Source of the DNA: Gemmatimonadota bacterium | Lineage (GTDB): Bacteria > Gemmatimonadota > Gemmatimonadetes > Gemmatimonadales > GWC2-71-9 | Direction: 5' to 3' | DNA length: 38,239 bases | Assembly (NCBI GenBank): GCA_025350665.1 | Contig: JANXXJ010000348.1 | Coordinates: forward strand, 1 to 38,239 | Shown here: positions 1 through 8,114 of the stretch, piece after piece | Numbering within the stretch: the first letter of the stretch is position 1 | Layout of the letters: every line of letters starts with the position of its first letter | Made by a program: the position numbers and the translations under genes | The notes under the pieces: generated by a model | What the model was told of the DNA's origin: nothing | Seen by the model: the letters and a program-made list of their open reading frames with translations, nothing else | Databases searched by the model: none

Positions 1-587
1 CCGTGGTGCTGCGCCGGCGCGGTCTGGAGGTCGGCGAGGATGTTGGGGACGTAGTGCACCAGCTGGAGGGAACGGATGCCGTCCGCGCGCATCACCTCAA
101 GGCGGCCGGGGTCGCCCTCGAGGAATTCGCCGCCTTCGCAGGCGAGAAAGGCGGCCACCTTGCCGGTACGCTGGGCGCGGTCGAGATCGGCCGGTCTCGT
201 GGCCAGCGTGGCGGGCACGGTCCCGATCAGATCCTTCATTGACTTGAGCTGCTGCTGGTACTCCGTCCAGGCTTGGCCGGGGCCGTAGCGGCCGGAGACC
301 TTTACGCCTGTCGAGGTGATCTCGAGGAATGGCGCGTCGGCCACCAGGCTGAAGAAGGCGCCGGAGAGCCGTCCCGCGTTCATCGCGCCGACCGTGGCCA
401 GAATCCCGCCGTCACCGGGGTAGGCCTCGCGGCCCCGGTTGAAGGCGACGCCAGGGTGGGTATGGAGGTCGAATGACAGGTAGTCGGGTGGTCGGAGGCC
501 GCGGAGGGATACCCCGAAGGATGGCAGCAGGTTTGCTCCGGCGGCGGCCAGGGTATGGTCGCGAAGAAATCGTCGGCGTGAGATCAT
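1..587 (-). CDS. M19 (renal dipeptidase-like) peptidase, N-terminal part, cut by window edge
   Basis: Likely a zinc dipeptidase of the M19 family, which cleaves dipeptides including L,D forms. About 195 residues are visible; the C-terminal half lies beyond the left edge. The N-terminus carries a twin-arginine signal (SRRRFLRD near residue 3), so export in folded form is likely. The barrel starts with FDLHTHPG near residue 40, where the family usually has a His-x-Asp zinc pair; here it reads His-x-His. The glutamate of the CEGGEF segment and the following LQLVHYVPN segment match the M19 pattern of a ligand Glu, then a strand ending in His-x-x-x-Asn. The start ATG overlaps the upstream methyltransferase stop as ATGA, so the two are probably translationally coupled. 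I am fairly sure of the fold and less sure of the substrate. Confidence 0.75.
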   Translation of the reverse strand, partial: MISRRRFLRDHTLAAAGANLLPSFGVSLRGLRPPDYLSFDLHTHPGVAFNRGREAYPGDGGILATVGAMNAGRLSGAFFSLVADAPFLEITSTGVKVSGRYGPGQAWTEYQQQLKSMKDLIGTVPATLATRPADLDRAQRTGKVAAFLACEGGEFLEGDPGRLEVMRADGIRSLQLVHYVPNILADLQTAPAQHH

Positions 588-1402
588 TGTTTGCCTTCAG
601 GCGGCTGGCGGTTTCGGGGCACCGATTCAAGATCGGAGGCCGGGCGCCGGTAGGCTACCAGCGTGGTCCCCTGGAGGAGGATCAGAGGGAGGCGCGTGGC
701 CAGTTCGTTCAGAGCCCGGAAGACGCCGGGACACTCCGGCGAGTAGTCATGCCAGAGGACCAGTCCCCCGGGACAGATCATGCGCAACGCCTTGGCCGTG
801 TCACTCACCACATATGAATACGCGTGCGACCCGTCCACGAAGATCACGTCATGGGCGCCGGCATGCGGGGCGTCATCGAAGGCCTTGCTGTCACCGTACA
901 ACTGGGTGATCCGGTCTTCGACCCCGGTCCCGGAATACAGAAACCGGGTAAACCGGGACTCGGCCTTCGCATACCGCACGGCTTCGGGGTCGTCCTCCCC
1001 GGTGTGGCGAGAAGCATCGGCCTGGCCGGGGGCGAGCGTCAGCGTTGTGACCGTGCCTCCCTCGGGCAGGTTCCGAGCCCACATATAGGACGTCTTCCCG
1101 GTGCAGGTGCCGAACTCGAACATCCGCCGGGCGCGTTTGGCGAGGACCGCCAGGATCCAGGCCTCGGTGTCGGTCGTGCCGCCGGGCACCGCGATGGTGC
1201 CCCGGCCGACGAATTCCACCTCGACGGCGAGGGTGGCGCCGAGTTCGTCGGGCCGAAAGACAGGATCGAGTTGCTCCACCGGCGCCCTTGGGATCGGCCA
1301 CCTCCGGAGAATGCCGCGCTGCCGCTCCCGGGCCCGCAGCACCAGCCATTGGCGGGTCACGACGGCGAGGAGCAGGCCGAGGGCGAGAATGATCAGGGTC
1401 AC
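584..1402 (-). CDS. Membrane-anchored class I SAM-dependent methyltransferase (Methyltransf_24-like)
   Basis: A 272-residue protein with one N-terminal membrane segment (about residues 2-22), a basic stretch, then a Rossmann methyltransferase domain. Motif I is MFEFGTCTGKTS (94-105), a variant of E/DxGxxxG. The acidic motif DVIFVDGSHAYSYV (185-198) and CPGGLVLWHDY (210-220) are typical of the Methyltransf_24 group, which acts on sugars or small molecules. The catalytic part would face the cytoplasm. I chose the GTG at 1402 because it lies five bases after the ankyrin stop; the frame is open further upstream, but that part is low-complexity Arg/Pro sequence overlapping the ankyrin frame. Substrate unknown. 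It overlaps the M19 gene by four bases. Confidence 0.75.
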   Translation of the reverse strand: MTLIILALGLLLAVVTRQWLVLRARERQRGILRRWPIPRAPVEQLDPVFRPDELGATLAVEVEFVGRGTIAVPGGTTDTEAWILAVLAKRARRMFEFGTCTGKTSYMWARNLPEGGTVTTLTLAPGQADASRHTGEDDPEAVRYAKAESRFTRFLYSGTGVEDRITQLYGDSKAFDDAPHAGAHDVIFVDGSHAYSYVVSDTAKALRMICPGGLVLWHDYSPECPGVFRALNELATRLPLILLQGTTLVAYRRPASDLESVPRNRQPPEGKQ

Positions 1403-1407
1403 CGCGG

Positions 1408-1889
1408 TCAGATGGGCCCGGCCCCGGCGAGGTAGTCCGCCACCTCGGTCTGTTCCGAATGCTGGGCCCAGCCCAGGGGCGTTCCCTGCCACAACCGATC
1501 CTTGATATCCGTTCGGGCTCCGCGGTCGATCAGCAGGCGCACGACGGGCAGGTGGCCGGCCAGCGCGGCCTGATGCAGCGGCGTCCCGTGCGAATGAACG
1601 CCGTCCGGATTGAACCGGTTGGGGTCTTCGCCGGCCTCCAGCAGCAGCCGGACCACGTCCACGTGGCCGAGCTGGGCCGCGAGGGCCAGGGCCCGATGCC
1701 GGCTCAACGCGGTTGCGGTCGCGAACATCGCGGCACAGTCGGCGGTTCGTCCGAGGCCGGCGGCGGCTTCCAACTCGGCGACTCGGCGTCCTCGATCGTG
1801 CTCGCCCGGTGCCCGGCCAGGAGTTGCCGCGCCTCGCGGTCATACGCCTCGAGCGGCGCTCCGGAGGGGAGATAGCGGGCCGAGTCCAT
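1408..1889 (-). pseudogene. Decayed ankyrin-repeat protein gene (frameshift or internal deletion)
   Basis: Two pieces in different frames look like one ankyrin protein. From the ATG at 1889 the first 30-odd residues contain LEAYDREARQLLAGHRA, like the helical N-terminus of many bacterial ankyrin proteins, but that frame runs on into Pro-rich nonsense. About 90 bases in, a -1 shift opens a second frame that reads LEAAAGLGR and then ankyrin repeats (HRALALAAQLGHVDVVRLLL, then TPLHQAALAGHLPVVRLLI, then TPLGWAQHS) to the stop at 1408. Intact relatives have a much longer middle section between these parts, so I infer a deletion that also broke the frame. The alternative is a real 121-residue protein starting at TTG 1773. 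A sequencing error would explain the shift but not the missing middle. Confidence 0.55.
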
Positions 1890-1898
1890 GGATCGCGG

Positions 1899-3743
1899 CT
1901 AGTAGCGCCAGCTCTTCACGTCGGCCCCGGCCGGCGCAGTGGCGGTCCAATGGGCGGCCATCTTCCTGATGAAGCGCGAATGATAGGTGAGCCTTGAAAA
2001 CGCGTTGGCGGCGGTGCTGTCACCGCTGAAACAGTGCTCGTTCTTCGGTCCGTAGAGGATGGTTGCGTCCGCGGCCGGATTCCTCACCTTGGTGAGGAAG
2101 TCTTCGGCATAGTAGACCGCGTTGGTGAGGTAGATGTTGTCGTGCGACCCGGCATAGATCTCGATCTTTCCCCGAAGCCTGGGACCCAGCGTGGTCCAGT
2201 CGCGCCGCATGATATTGACCAGGTCGTAGTGCTCCTTCCAATAGTCCGCCACGGTGTGATCGATGGCGCCGGTTCGCTTGTCCCAGATTCGTTTCGGATA
2301 GCCGTCATCTCCGACGGGCGAGAATACCGCTTCCCAGACGTCGTACTGGCCGCCGCTTCGCGTCCTGGTGCCGAGCACGAGCTCACGGAGATTGGCCTGG
2401 CGGGTGGTCGCCCTGACGTGGCCGAAGTTGTCGCGATGGGCCGGGCGTTCGCTTCGGCGGAAGGGCCCGCCGTCGTACCAGTAGGCGTTGTCGTCTTCGT
2501 AGACGTTCACGGTGGTGTAGCCGTGGAAGTCAATCGGATCGGGACAGCTGGTGTAGGCCCCGTTGTAGCGATCGGGATAGAAGACCTGGGTGGCCAGCAC
2601 CTCCCAGCCGCCGGTCGAACCGCCGTACAGCGCCCGGGCCCAGCCCTGGCCGATGCCGCGGAAGGTCTTTTCGACGAACGGAATCAGTTCCTGATTGATC
2701 GCGTCGCCATAGGGACCGAGGTTGGCGCTGTTGACTGCGTAGGAATCGTCGTAGTAGGGGTTCGGATGTTGAATGGTGAGCATCAGGACCCTGGGGAACG
2801 ATGGCCCGGTCCACTCCTTGAAGAACCCGTACTCGTACTCGGCCAAAACCCGGTCGTAGCCGAACCGGGTGCACCAGTTGCCCTCGTGGCCGTTCGGGCA
2901 GTACTTGACGATCGAGTCGGCATTGTATGGGGGCAGGGTGGCCGCCGGCGGGGACTCGCGCCATCCGTTGACGGTCGACTGAAAATGGCCCTGGTAGACC
3001 GCCAGCGGATAGCGGGTGGCCGGGTGGGTATCGTAGCCCTCGGGCAGCACCACGATTGCCCCCAGATACATGTCCCGGCCCCAGAATTTCGACAGCAGGT
3101 CGCTCTTGAGGCGCAGGTGCTTGACGTACTTGGTGTCCCTGGCCGGCTCGATCGGCGGATTGACCTTGGTCAGGGTGATCGCGACCGTGTCGGATCTGGC
3201 GGGGTCGAGGGTGACCTCGACCGGTACGCTGAAGAGGTTACCCGGTGCGGACGCCCACTGCTGGCCTTCGCCCCGGTCCATCGGAAGCTTGACGGTCTTG
3301 CCGTCGGCGCGGTGGAAGGTTTCGTACCGGTGGAGCAGGGCCTGGACCCAGTATTTCCCGGGCGGCAGGCCGGCCAGGCGTTCGATCGGGTAGCCGAGCG
3401 TGGCGTCATCGATCACGGCCCGGGCGCCCGGCTTGAGGCCGTCCACGTCGAGCCCGAACATTTGAGCCGTGTTGTCGAAGTCGCTGGTGAGGAAGCGCGG
3501 CTCCGGCATTGTCGCGGCCAGCCGGACCCCGGCTGGATCGCTCGAGAAATGGGCCGGCTTCGCGTGCTCGTCTGCGGCGATGAAGAGCAAAACCCGTCCC
3601 TCGACCGGACCGGCGCCGAGGGCCGGGTCGACGGTCACGGCGAACACCAGGTGTGCGTTCTGAGATGGGGCCGCCGCCCGGCAACCGCCGATGAGGGTCA
3701 GGAGAGCAGCGGCGGATCGCGGGGACCGTCGGGCGAGGTTCAT
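1899..3743 (-). CDS. Exported esterase-like alpha/beta hydrolase lipoprotein
   Basis: A 614-residue protein. The N-terminus ends in a lipobox-like LIGGC (Cys 21), so it is probably a lipoprotein. About 200 residues of beta-rich sequence precede a hydrolase domain of the putative esterase (COG2382/Fes-like) type, with RYPLAVYQGHF, a long insert, and the nucleophile elbow ALYGGSTGGWE (GxSxG form GGSTG). A late YAGSHDNIYLTN may carry the acid, and a C-terminal His such as the one in GPKNEHCF is a candidate for the triad. I chose ATG 3743; a TTG ten codons upstream lies outside the hydrophobic signal. No strong ribosome site is visible for either. It leads a minus-strand run with the ankyrin remnant, methyltransferase and M19 gene. 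Substrate unknown. Confidence 0.75.
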   Translation of the reverse strand: MNLARRSPRSAAALLTLIGGCRAAAPSQNAHLVFAVTVDPALGAGPVEGRVLLFIAADEHAKPAHFSSDPAGVRLAATMPEPRFLTSDFDNTAQMFGLDVDGLKPGARAVIDDATLGYPIERLAGLPPGKYWVQALLHRYETFHRADGKTVKLPMDRGEGQQWASAPGNLFSVPVEVTLDPARSDTVAITLTKVNPPIEPARDTKYVKHLRLKSDLLSKFWGRDMYLGAIVVLPEGYDTHPATRYPLAVYQGHFQSTVNGWRESPPAATLPPYNADSIVKYCPNGHEGNWCTRFGYDRVLAEYEYGFFKEWTGPSFPRVLMLTIQHPNPYYDDSYAVNSANLGPYGDAINQELIPFVEKTFRGIGQGWARALYGGSTGGWEVLATQVFYPDRYNGAYTSCPDPIDFHGYTTVNVYEDDNAYWYDGGPFRRSERPAHRDNFGHVRATTRQANLRELVLGTRTRSGGQYDVWEAVFSPVGDDGYPKRIWDKRTGAIDHTVADYWKEHYDLVNIMRRDWTTLGPRLRGKIEIYAGSHDNIYLTNAVYYAEDFLTKVRNPAADATILYGPKNEHCFSGDSTAANAFSRLTYHSRFIRKMAAHWTATAPAGADVKSWRY

Positions 3744-3952
3744 GGACGCTCGGAGATTGGTCGGTGTCGACAAAGCTACCGCGCCGCCGGGAATGCCGCG
3801 ACCTGGTTGGGACGTTACCGCCGGCCTGAAGGATCCTTGTCAATCCGGATCGCCCTCCCGCGAACGGTGGCCGGCCCGGCCGAAGCCCGATAGGTTCCAG
3901 TGGCTATCCAGACACCTCTTCCCGACGGTTCACCAGGCTACGGAGCGTTCCT
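3744..3952. other. Divergent intergenic region
   Basis: This 209-base gap separates the minus-strand esterase from the plus-strand CocE-type gene and must hold promoters for both. I see no convincing -35/-10 pair, terminator or small gene. The only clear signal is GGAG at about 3941-3944, which would serve as ribosome site for the ATG at 3953. Confidence 0.5.
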
Positions 3953-5917
3953 ATGCGCCTGACCTCTCCCACTGTGTTCCTCGCCGTCTCGCTGTTCGCC
4001 GCCGGGACCGAGGCCGGCTTCGCCCAGCGTTCCGGTTTGATGCCCGACAGCGTCAAAGCGAAGCGCTGGGCCGCCGAAAACGAGCTGCAGTCACTCGCGA
4101 TCGTCGACCGCAAAGTGATGATTGCGATGCGTGACGGCATCCGGATTCCGGCCGACATCTACTACCCGAAGGACCGATCGCGGAAATACCCGGCGATCTG
4201 GGTGCGGACCCCGTACAACTTCAACTACTGGGATGTCCAGAACGGCGTTCCCCGGGACATGTCCGATGTGGTCGATGCGATCAAGCGCGGCTACGCCTGG
4301 GTGGACATGCAGGAGCGCGGGCACTTTTTCGCGGAAGGGAACTACGACATCCTCGGCGCCCCGCTCAGCGACGGCGACGACGAACTGACCTATCTCACCC
4401 GGCAGGCGTGGTCCAGCGGCAAGGTCGGCACGACTGGCTGCTCATCGACGGCCGAATGGCAGCCCGCCGTGGCTTCGTTAGGCAATCCCGGCTTCGCGGC
4501 GATGAACGTCCAGGGTTTTGGCGCGGGGGTCGGCAAGGTTGGCCCGTACTACGAGATGGGCAACTGGTACCGCGGCGGCGCCGTGCAGATGCTGTTCATC
4601 GACTGGCTGATGGGCGAGCAGAACCAGGTCCGGCCGATGTTCCCCGCGAACACGTCGCAGGCCGATCTGATCCGGGTCTCGAAGTCGTTCGACCTTGACC
4701 AACACCTCCCGCCGGTGGACTGGGCCAAGGCGTTCTGGCACTTGCCGGTGAAGGACCTCATCAAGAACGTGGATGGCCCCCACGGGATCTTTGCCGATTC
4801 GATGCCCGTGGCGACGGGCGGCGCGATGATTCGCCGGGCGCCGAACGATCCGGCCTGGTACCGCGGCGGGTTGTGGCACGAGTCGATGCCGATCAACATT
4901 CCCGGCCTCTGGTTCATGTCGTGGTATGACGTGTCGGTGGGACCGAACCTGGCGATGTACAACCATGTCCGGAAGACCGCCAAGGGCGCCGCGGCCAATC
5001 AGCAATGGGCTATCATCGCCCCGGTCGGCCATTGCGGGTATACCCGGGCCAGTGAGCACACCGTGATCGGTGAGCGCGACATGGGCGATGCGCGACTCGG
5101 CTACCGCGACATCATGTACGCCTTCTTCGATCAGTTCCTCAAGGACAACGGCAGCCGGGCGATGGACACCATCCCCAAGGTCCGCTACTTCGTGATGGGC
5201 GCGAACGAATGGCGGACGTCGGACAGCTGGCCCCCGAAGGACGCCTCGGCGCTGACGTTCCATCTGAGTGGCAATGGCAACGCCAATACGCTGAATGGCG
5301 ACGGCATCCTGTCGCTGACGCCGGCGACGGTGGACAAGCCCGACAAGTTCGCCTACGACCCCATGCATCCGGTGACATCGTACGGCGGGAACGTCTGCTG
5401 CCAGGGAAACGCGGTGGTGGCCGGGTCGCTGGATCAGAGCAAGATGGAAGCCCGGCCCGATGTGCTCGTGTATACCTCGGAACCGTTCAAGGAGGGCACG
5501 GAGTTGAGCGGTCCCGTCATTCCCACGCTGTACGTCTCGTCGGACGTCAAGGACACCGACTTCACCGTCAAGATCGTCGATGTGTATCCTGACGGCCGGG
5601 CCTACAACCTCGACGAATCGATTCAGCGGATGCGGTACCGCGAGGGCTACGACAAGCCGCCGGTGATGATGGAGAACGGCAAGGTGTACAAGGTGACCCT
5701 CCAGCCGCTCACGACCAGCAATTACTTCCAGCCCGGCCACCGGCTGCGGATCGAAGTGTCGAGCAGCAACTTCCCGCGCTTCGACCGGAACCTGAACACG
5801 GGCGGCAACAACTACGATGAGACGCAGGGCGTGGTGGCCCACAACCTGGTCCACCATTCGGCCCAGTACCCGTCCACGATCACGGTTACCGTGGTGAAGC
5901 GGGCGCTGATTCCGTAG
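3953..5917 (+). CDS. Secreted CocE/NonD family hydrolase (X-Pro dipeptidyl-peptidase S15-like)
   Basis: A 654-residue serine hydrolase with a cleavable signal peptide ending near FAQ (residue 25). The N-terminal core has [16 protein letters not shown], the standard opening of the S15/CocE fold, then RTPYN and the oxyanion-region segment around [13 protein letters not shown]. The nucleophile elbow is GCSSTAEW (Ser 164), in place of the more common GxSYGG. The C-terminal 200 residues form the jelly-roll domain ([20 protein letters not shown], and [20 protein letters not shown]). Relatives hydrolyse esters, acyl groups or Xaa-Pro peptides; the substrate cannot be read here. It is first in a plus-strand run with the next gene starting right after its stop. 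It carries one of the five TTA codons (4479-4481) in a CGTTAGGC motif. Confidence 0.88.
   Translation: MRLTSPTVFLAVSLFAAGTEAGFAQRSGLMPDSVKAKRWAAENELQSLAIVDRKVMIAMRDGIRIPADIYYPKDRSRKYPAIWVRTPYNFNYWDVQNGVPRDMSDVVDAIKRGYAWVDMQERGHFFAEGNYDILGAPLSDGDDELTYLTRQAWSSGKVGTTGCSSTAEWQPAVASLGNPGFAAMNVQGFGAGVGKVGPYYEMGNWYRGGAVQMLFIDWLMGEQNQVRPMFPANTSQADLIRVSKSFDLDQHLPPVDWAKAFWHLPVKDLIKNVDGPHGIFADSMPVATGGAMIRRAPNDPAWYRGGLWHESMPINIPGLWFMSWYDVSVGPNLAMYNHVRKTAKGAAANQQWAIIAPVGHCGYTRASEHTVIGERDMGDARLGYRDIMYAFFDQFLKDNGSRAMDTIPKVRYFVMGANEWRTSDSWPPKDASALTFHLSGNGNANTLNGDGILSLTPATVDKPDKFAYDPMHPVTSYGGNVCCQGNAVVAGSLDQSKMEARPDVLVYTSEPFKEGTELSGPVIPTLYVSSDVKDTDFTVKIVDVYPDGRAYNLDESIQRMRYREGYDKPPVMMENGKVYKVTLQPLTTSNYFQPGHRLRIEVSSSNFPRFDRNLNTGGNNYDETQGVVAHNLVHHSAQYPSTITVTVVKRALIP
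4476..4483 (+). repeat. CGTTAGGC motif, representative copy
   Basis: First of ten dispersed copies of the core GTTAGGC. Others start at 10979, 14184, 17192, 20290 and 38077 (minus orientation) and at 21913, 23960, 28748 and 35075 (plus). Eight have C before the core; those at 21913 and 28748 have G. CGTTAGGA at 32851 is a near-copy. Nine of ten point the same way as the gene they lie in or end. Confidence 0.75.
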
Positions 5918-6772
5918 ATGCCTTTCGCCCACAACAATGGCGTCCGCCTGCATTGGCAGGCACAGGGGCAGGGCAGTCCGATTCTGCTGGTGATGGGGCA
6001 CCGCTACAGCTCGGCGTTGTGGTATCCGATCCTGCCGGCCCTGGCCGCGAAGCACCGCGTCATCACGTTCGACAACCGTGGCACGGGCGAGAGCGACACC
6101 ACCGGCAAGGTCACGATCCCGGAACTGGCGGCCGATGCCCTGGCAGTCATGGACGCCGCGGGCGTCGAGCGCGCCCATGTCATCGGAGTGTCCATGGGCG
6201 GCGGCATCGTCCTCGATCTCGCGCTGCAACAGCCGGAGCGGGTCACATCCCTGGTGCTGGGTTGTACCGGGGTCTTTACGCTGGACAAGCCCCGCATGCC
6301 GGCGTTCCTGCGGGTGCTCTACTATCTGCCGCCGTGGACCTGGCGGTTGCTGATGCCGAGCCGCCGGGGGAACAAAGGCTACGGAAGCGCCGCGGCGCCC
6401 GGCGGGATCGCCGTCGATCAGGCGGTGCTGGCGAAGGACCGGTCAACTGTTCGTGGGGTCATCGCCCAGGCAGCCGCGATCGCGGGCTACAGCGTGACGA
6501 CGGACGCGGTGGCGACCCTCACGATGCCGGCGCTCGTTCTGCACGGGGACGAGGACACCATCGTTCCCTTCCGCTGGGGTGTCGAACTCGCCGAGACCTT
6601 GCCGAACAGCCGTTTCATGCCACTGAAGGGGGCGGGCCACAATTTTCTCGTTGCGACTGGCGATCAGGCCAGTCAGGCCGTGCTGACCTTCATCCGGGGC
6701 GTTGAACAGGGCATTGATGTGGCGGCCAACCCGGTCCGTGATCCGGCACCCGGCCCCACCGGCGGGGCCTGA
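5918..6772 (+). CDS. Alpha/beta hydrolase (cytoplasmic)
   Basis: A 284-residue alpha/beta hydrolase of the small-esterase, lactonase and C-C hydrolase type, without signal peptide. The fold is complete: HG-region variant LLVMGHRYSS, FDNRGTGESD after strand 4, nucleophile elbow VIGVSMGGG (Ser 92), acid in HGDEDTIVP (probably Asp 213) and His in GAGHNF (His 241). The ATG follows the previous TAG with no gap and there is no separate ribosome site, so translation probably depends on reinitiation after the CocE-type gene. In this setting it may process a product released by the secreted hydrolases, but its substrate is unknown. Confidence 0.88.
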   Translation: MPFAHNNGVRLHWQAQGQGSPILLVMGHRYSSALWYPILPALAAKHRVITFDNRGTGESDTTGKVTIPELAADALAVMDAAGVERAHVIGVSMGGGIVLDLALQQPERVTSLVLGCTGVFTLDKPRMPAFLRVLYYLPPWTWRLLMPSRRGNKGYGSAAAPGGIAVDQAVLAKDRSTVRGVIAQAAAIAGYSVTTDAVATLTMPALVLHGDEDTIVPFRWGVELAETLPNSRFMPLKGAGHNFLVATGDQASQAVLTFIRGVEQGIDVAANPVRDPAPGPTGGA

Positions 6773-6894
6773 AGGCGGGGTTCGACACCGAGTGGCCCGT
6801 AGCCCAGGCGGGCGGTAGGTTGGACGGGCGACGCAAATCCCAATTCCAATTCCAGACGATGGTACCCACACCGGGGTTACCCAGGGGAGTGACA
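6773..6894 (+). other. Intergenic leader before the M20 gene
   Basis: A 122-base gap in an otherwise tight run. It holds a short direct repeat (AATTCC twice, about 6845-6854) and, at its end, the ribosome site AGGGGAG at 6883-6889. That site sits five bases before GTG 6895 and decides that start. No hairpin terminator is obvious, so an internal promoter is possible but unproven. Confidence 0.4.
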
Positions 6895-8112
6895 GTGGAA
6901 AAGCCGACCGATCCGAGTGGCGTTGACGTGAATCGCCGCGAGTTCCTGCAGGGCGCCATGGCGGCTTCCGCGGTGGTGGCCATGGGGGACCGGGTGCCGG
7001 CGGCGCTCGAACGGCTGCAGGTCGAGGCCGTGGTGGCGCAGATTCCCAAGCAGCACGCCGCGACGGTGAAGGCGCTGCAGGACTGGATTGCGCTGCCCTC
7101 GATCGCGGCGGAAAACCGCAACTATCCGCAGGGACCCGAGTACATGGCCAAGCTGGCGCGCGAGGCCGGGTTCCAGCAGGTGGAACTGATGCCCACCAAG
7201 GCGGGTCAGGCCGGTGTGTTCGCCACCCTCGATGCCGGGGCCAAGACCTGGCTCGCAGTCTACTTCATGTACGACGTGAAGCAGTTTGACCCGGCCGAGT
7301 GGACCTCCCCGCCGCTGGAGGCCCGGATCGTGGACAAGCCGGGCTTCGGCAAAGTGGTGGTGGGCCGCGGGGCGGAGAACTCCAAGGGGCCGCAGATGGC
7401 CCTGCTCGCAGCCCTGCACGCCTTCAAAGGTGCGCAGGCGAAGCTTCCGGTGAACCTCGTCCTGGTCTGCGAGGGACAGGAAGAGATCGGGAGCCCGGAC
7501 TTCAAGGAGATTGTCTTCGCGCCAAGAGTGGCGGCGGCGCTCACGAAATGCATCGGCATCGTGATCCCCGGAGGGAGTCAGGCGCCCGACGGGTCGGTGC
7601 AGATCGAGCTGGGCGCGAAGGGTGTGGTCGAGCTCGAACTGGTGTCCACCGGCGAGAAATGGGGACGTGGCCCCAAGAAGGACGTCCATTCGAGTCTCGA
7701 GGCGCAGGTGGACAGCCCGGTCTGGCATCTGGTGCAGGCCCTCAACACACTGGTCAAGGAGGACGGCCACACGCCGGCCGTCGAGGGATTCTTCGACAAG
7801 GTGCGCCCGATGACCCCGCAAGAGACCCGGATCCTCGATGCGGCGCTCCCGAAGTTCAACGAGGCCGACATCAAGAAGTCGCTGGGCGTGTCGCACTGGT
7901 ACAAGGACGAGCCGTTCAAGGTGTCGCAGGCACGGCTGGTGTCGCAGCCCACGATCAACGTCGAGGGGCTGGTGGCAGGCTACACCGGCCCCGGGGGCGG
8001 CGGCGCGCACGCCCCGGACGAGTACTGGGTGGTTGAGTCAAGCAACCCGAAGGTGGCGGGCATGGACGGGGCGGTGCGGTCGTTCGTCGAACTGTTCTTC
8101 GCCATGGTGTAG
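6895..8112 (+). CDS. Tat-exported M20-type metallopeptidase homologue with altered metal ligands
   Basis: A 405-residue M20 family protein. A twin-arginine signal (NRREFLQGAMAA, residues 13-24) suggests export. The fold is clear: VYFMYDVKQFDP (122-132) is where the family has its His-x-Asp ligand pair, GRGAENSKGP (157-166) is where the bridging Asp normally sits, and CEGQEEIGSP (192-201) carries the usual catalytic Glu pair. The ligand His is Met (125) and the bridging Asp is Asn (162). The dimerisation-region segment DVHSSLEAQVDSP and a C-terminal AHAPDEYWV are kept. I chose GTG 6895 for its AGGGGAG ribosome site; an earlier in-frame ATG at 6859 lacks one. It may bind metal differently, or form a distinct M20 subfamily. 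Confidence 0.82.
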   Translation: MEKPTDPSGVDVNRREFLQGAMAASAVVAMGDRVPAALERLQVEAVVAQIPKQHAATVKALQDWIALPSIAAENRNYPQGPEYMAKLAREAGFQQVELMPTKAGQAGVFATLDAGAKTWLAVYFMYDVKQFDPAEWTSPPLEARIVDKPGFGKVVVGRGAENSKGPQMALLAALHAFKGAQAKLPVNLVLVCEGQEEIGSPDFKEIVFAPRVAAALTKCIGIVIPGGSQAPDGSVQIELGAKGVVELELVSTGEKWGRGPKKDVHSSLEAQVDSPVWHLVQALNTLVKEDGHTPAVEGFFDKVRPMTPQETRILDAALPKFNEADIKKSLGVSHWYKDEPFKVSQARLVSQPTINVEGLVAGYTGPGGGGAHAPDEYWVVESSNPKVAGMDGAVRSFVELFFAMV

Positions 8113-8114
8113 CA

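Noticed and set aside
1403-1843. N-terminal extension of the methyltransferase frame
   Set aside because: Low-complexity Arg/Pro sequence opposite and across the ankyrin remnant; the natural start is at 1402.
2034-3893. A 619-codon open frame on the plus strand opposite the esterase-like gene
   Set aside because: It mirrors the codon pattern of the minus-strand gene, has no family features, and the minus-strand reading shows a complete hydrolase.
4478-6229. A 583-codon open frame on the minus strand over the CocE-type gene
   Set aside because: His/Arg/Val-rich antisense frame, typical of high G+C DNA; it also spans two real plus-strand genes.
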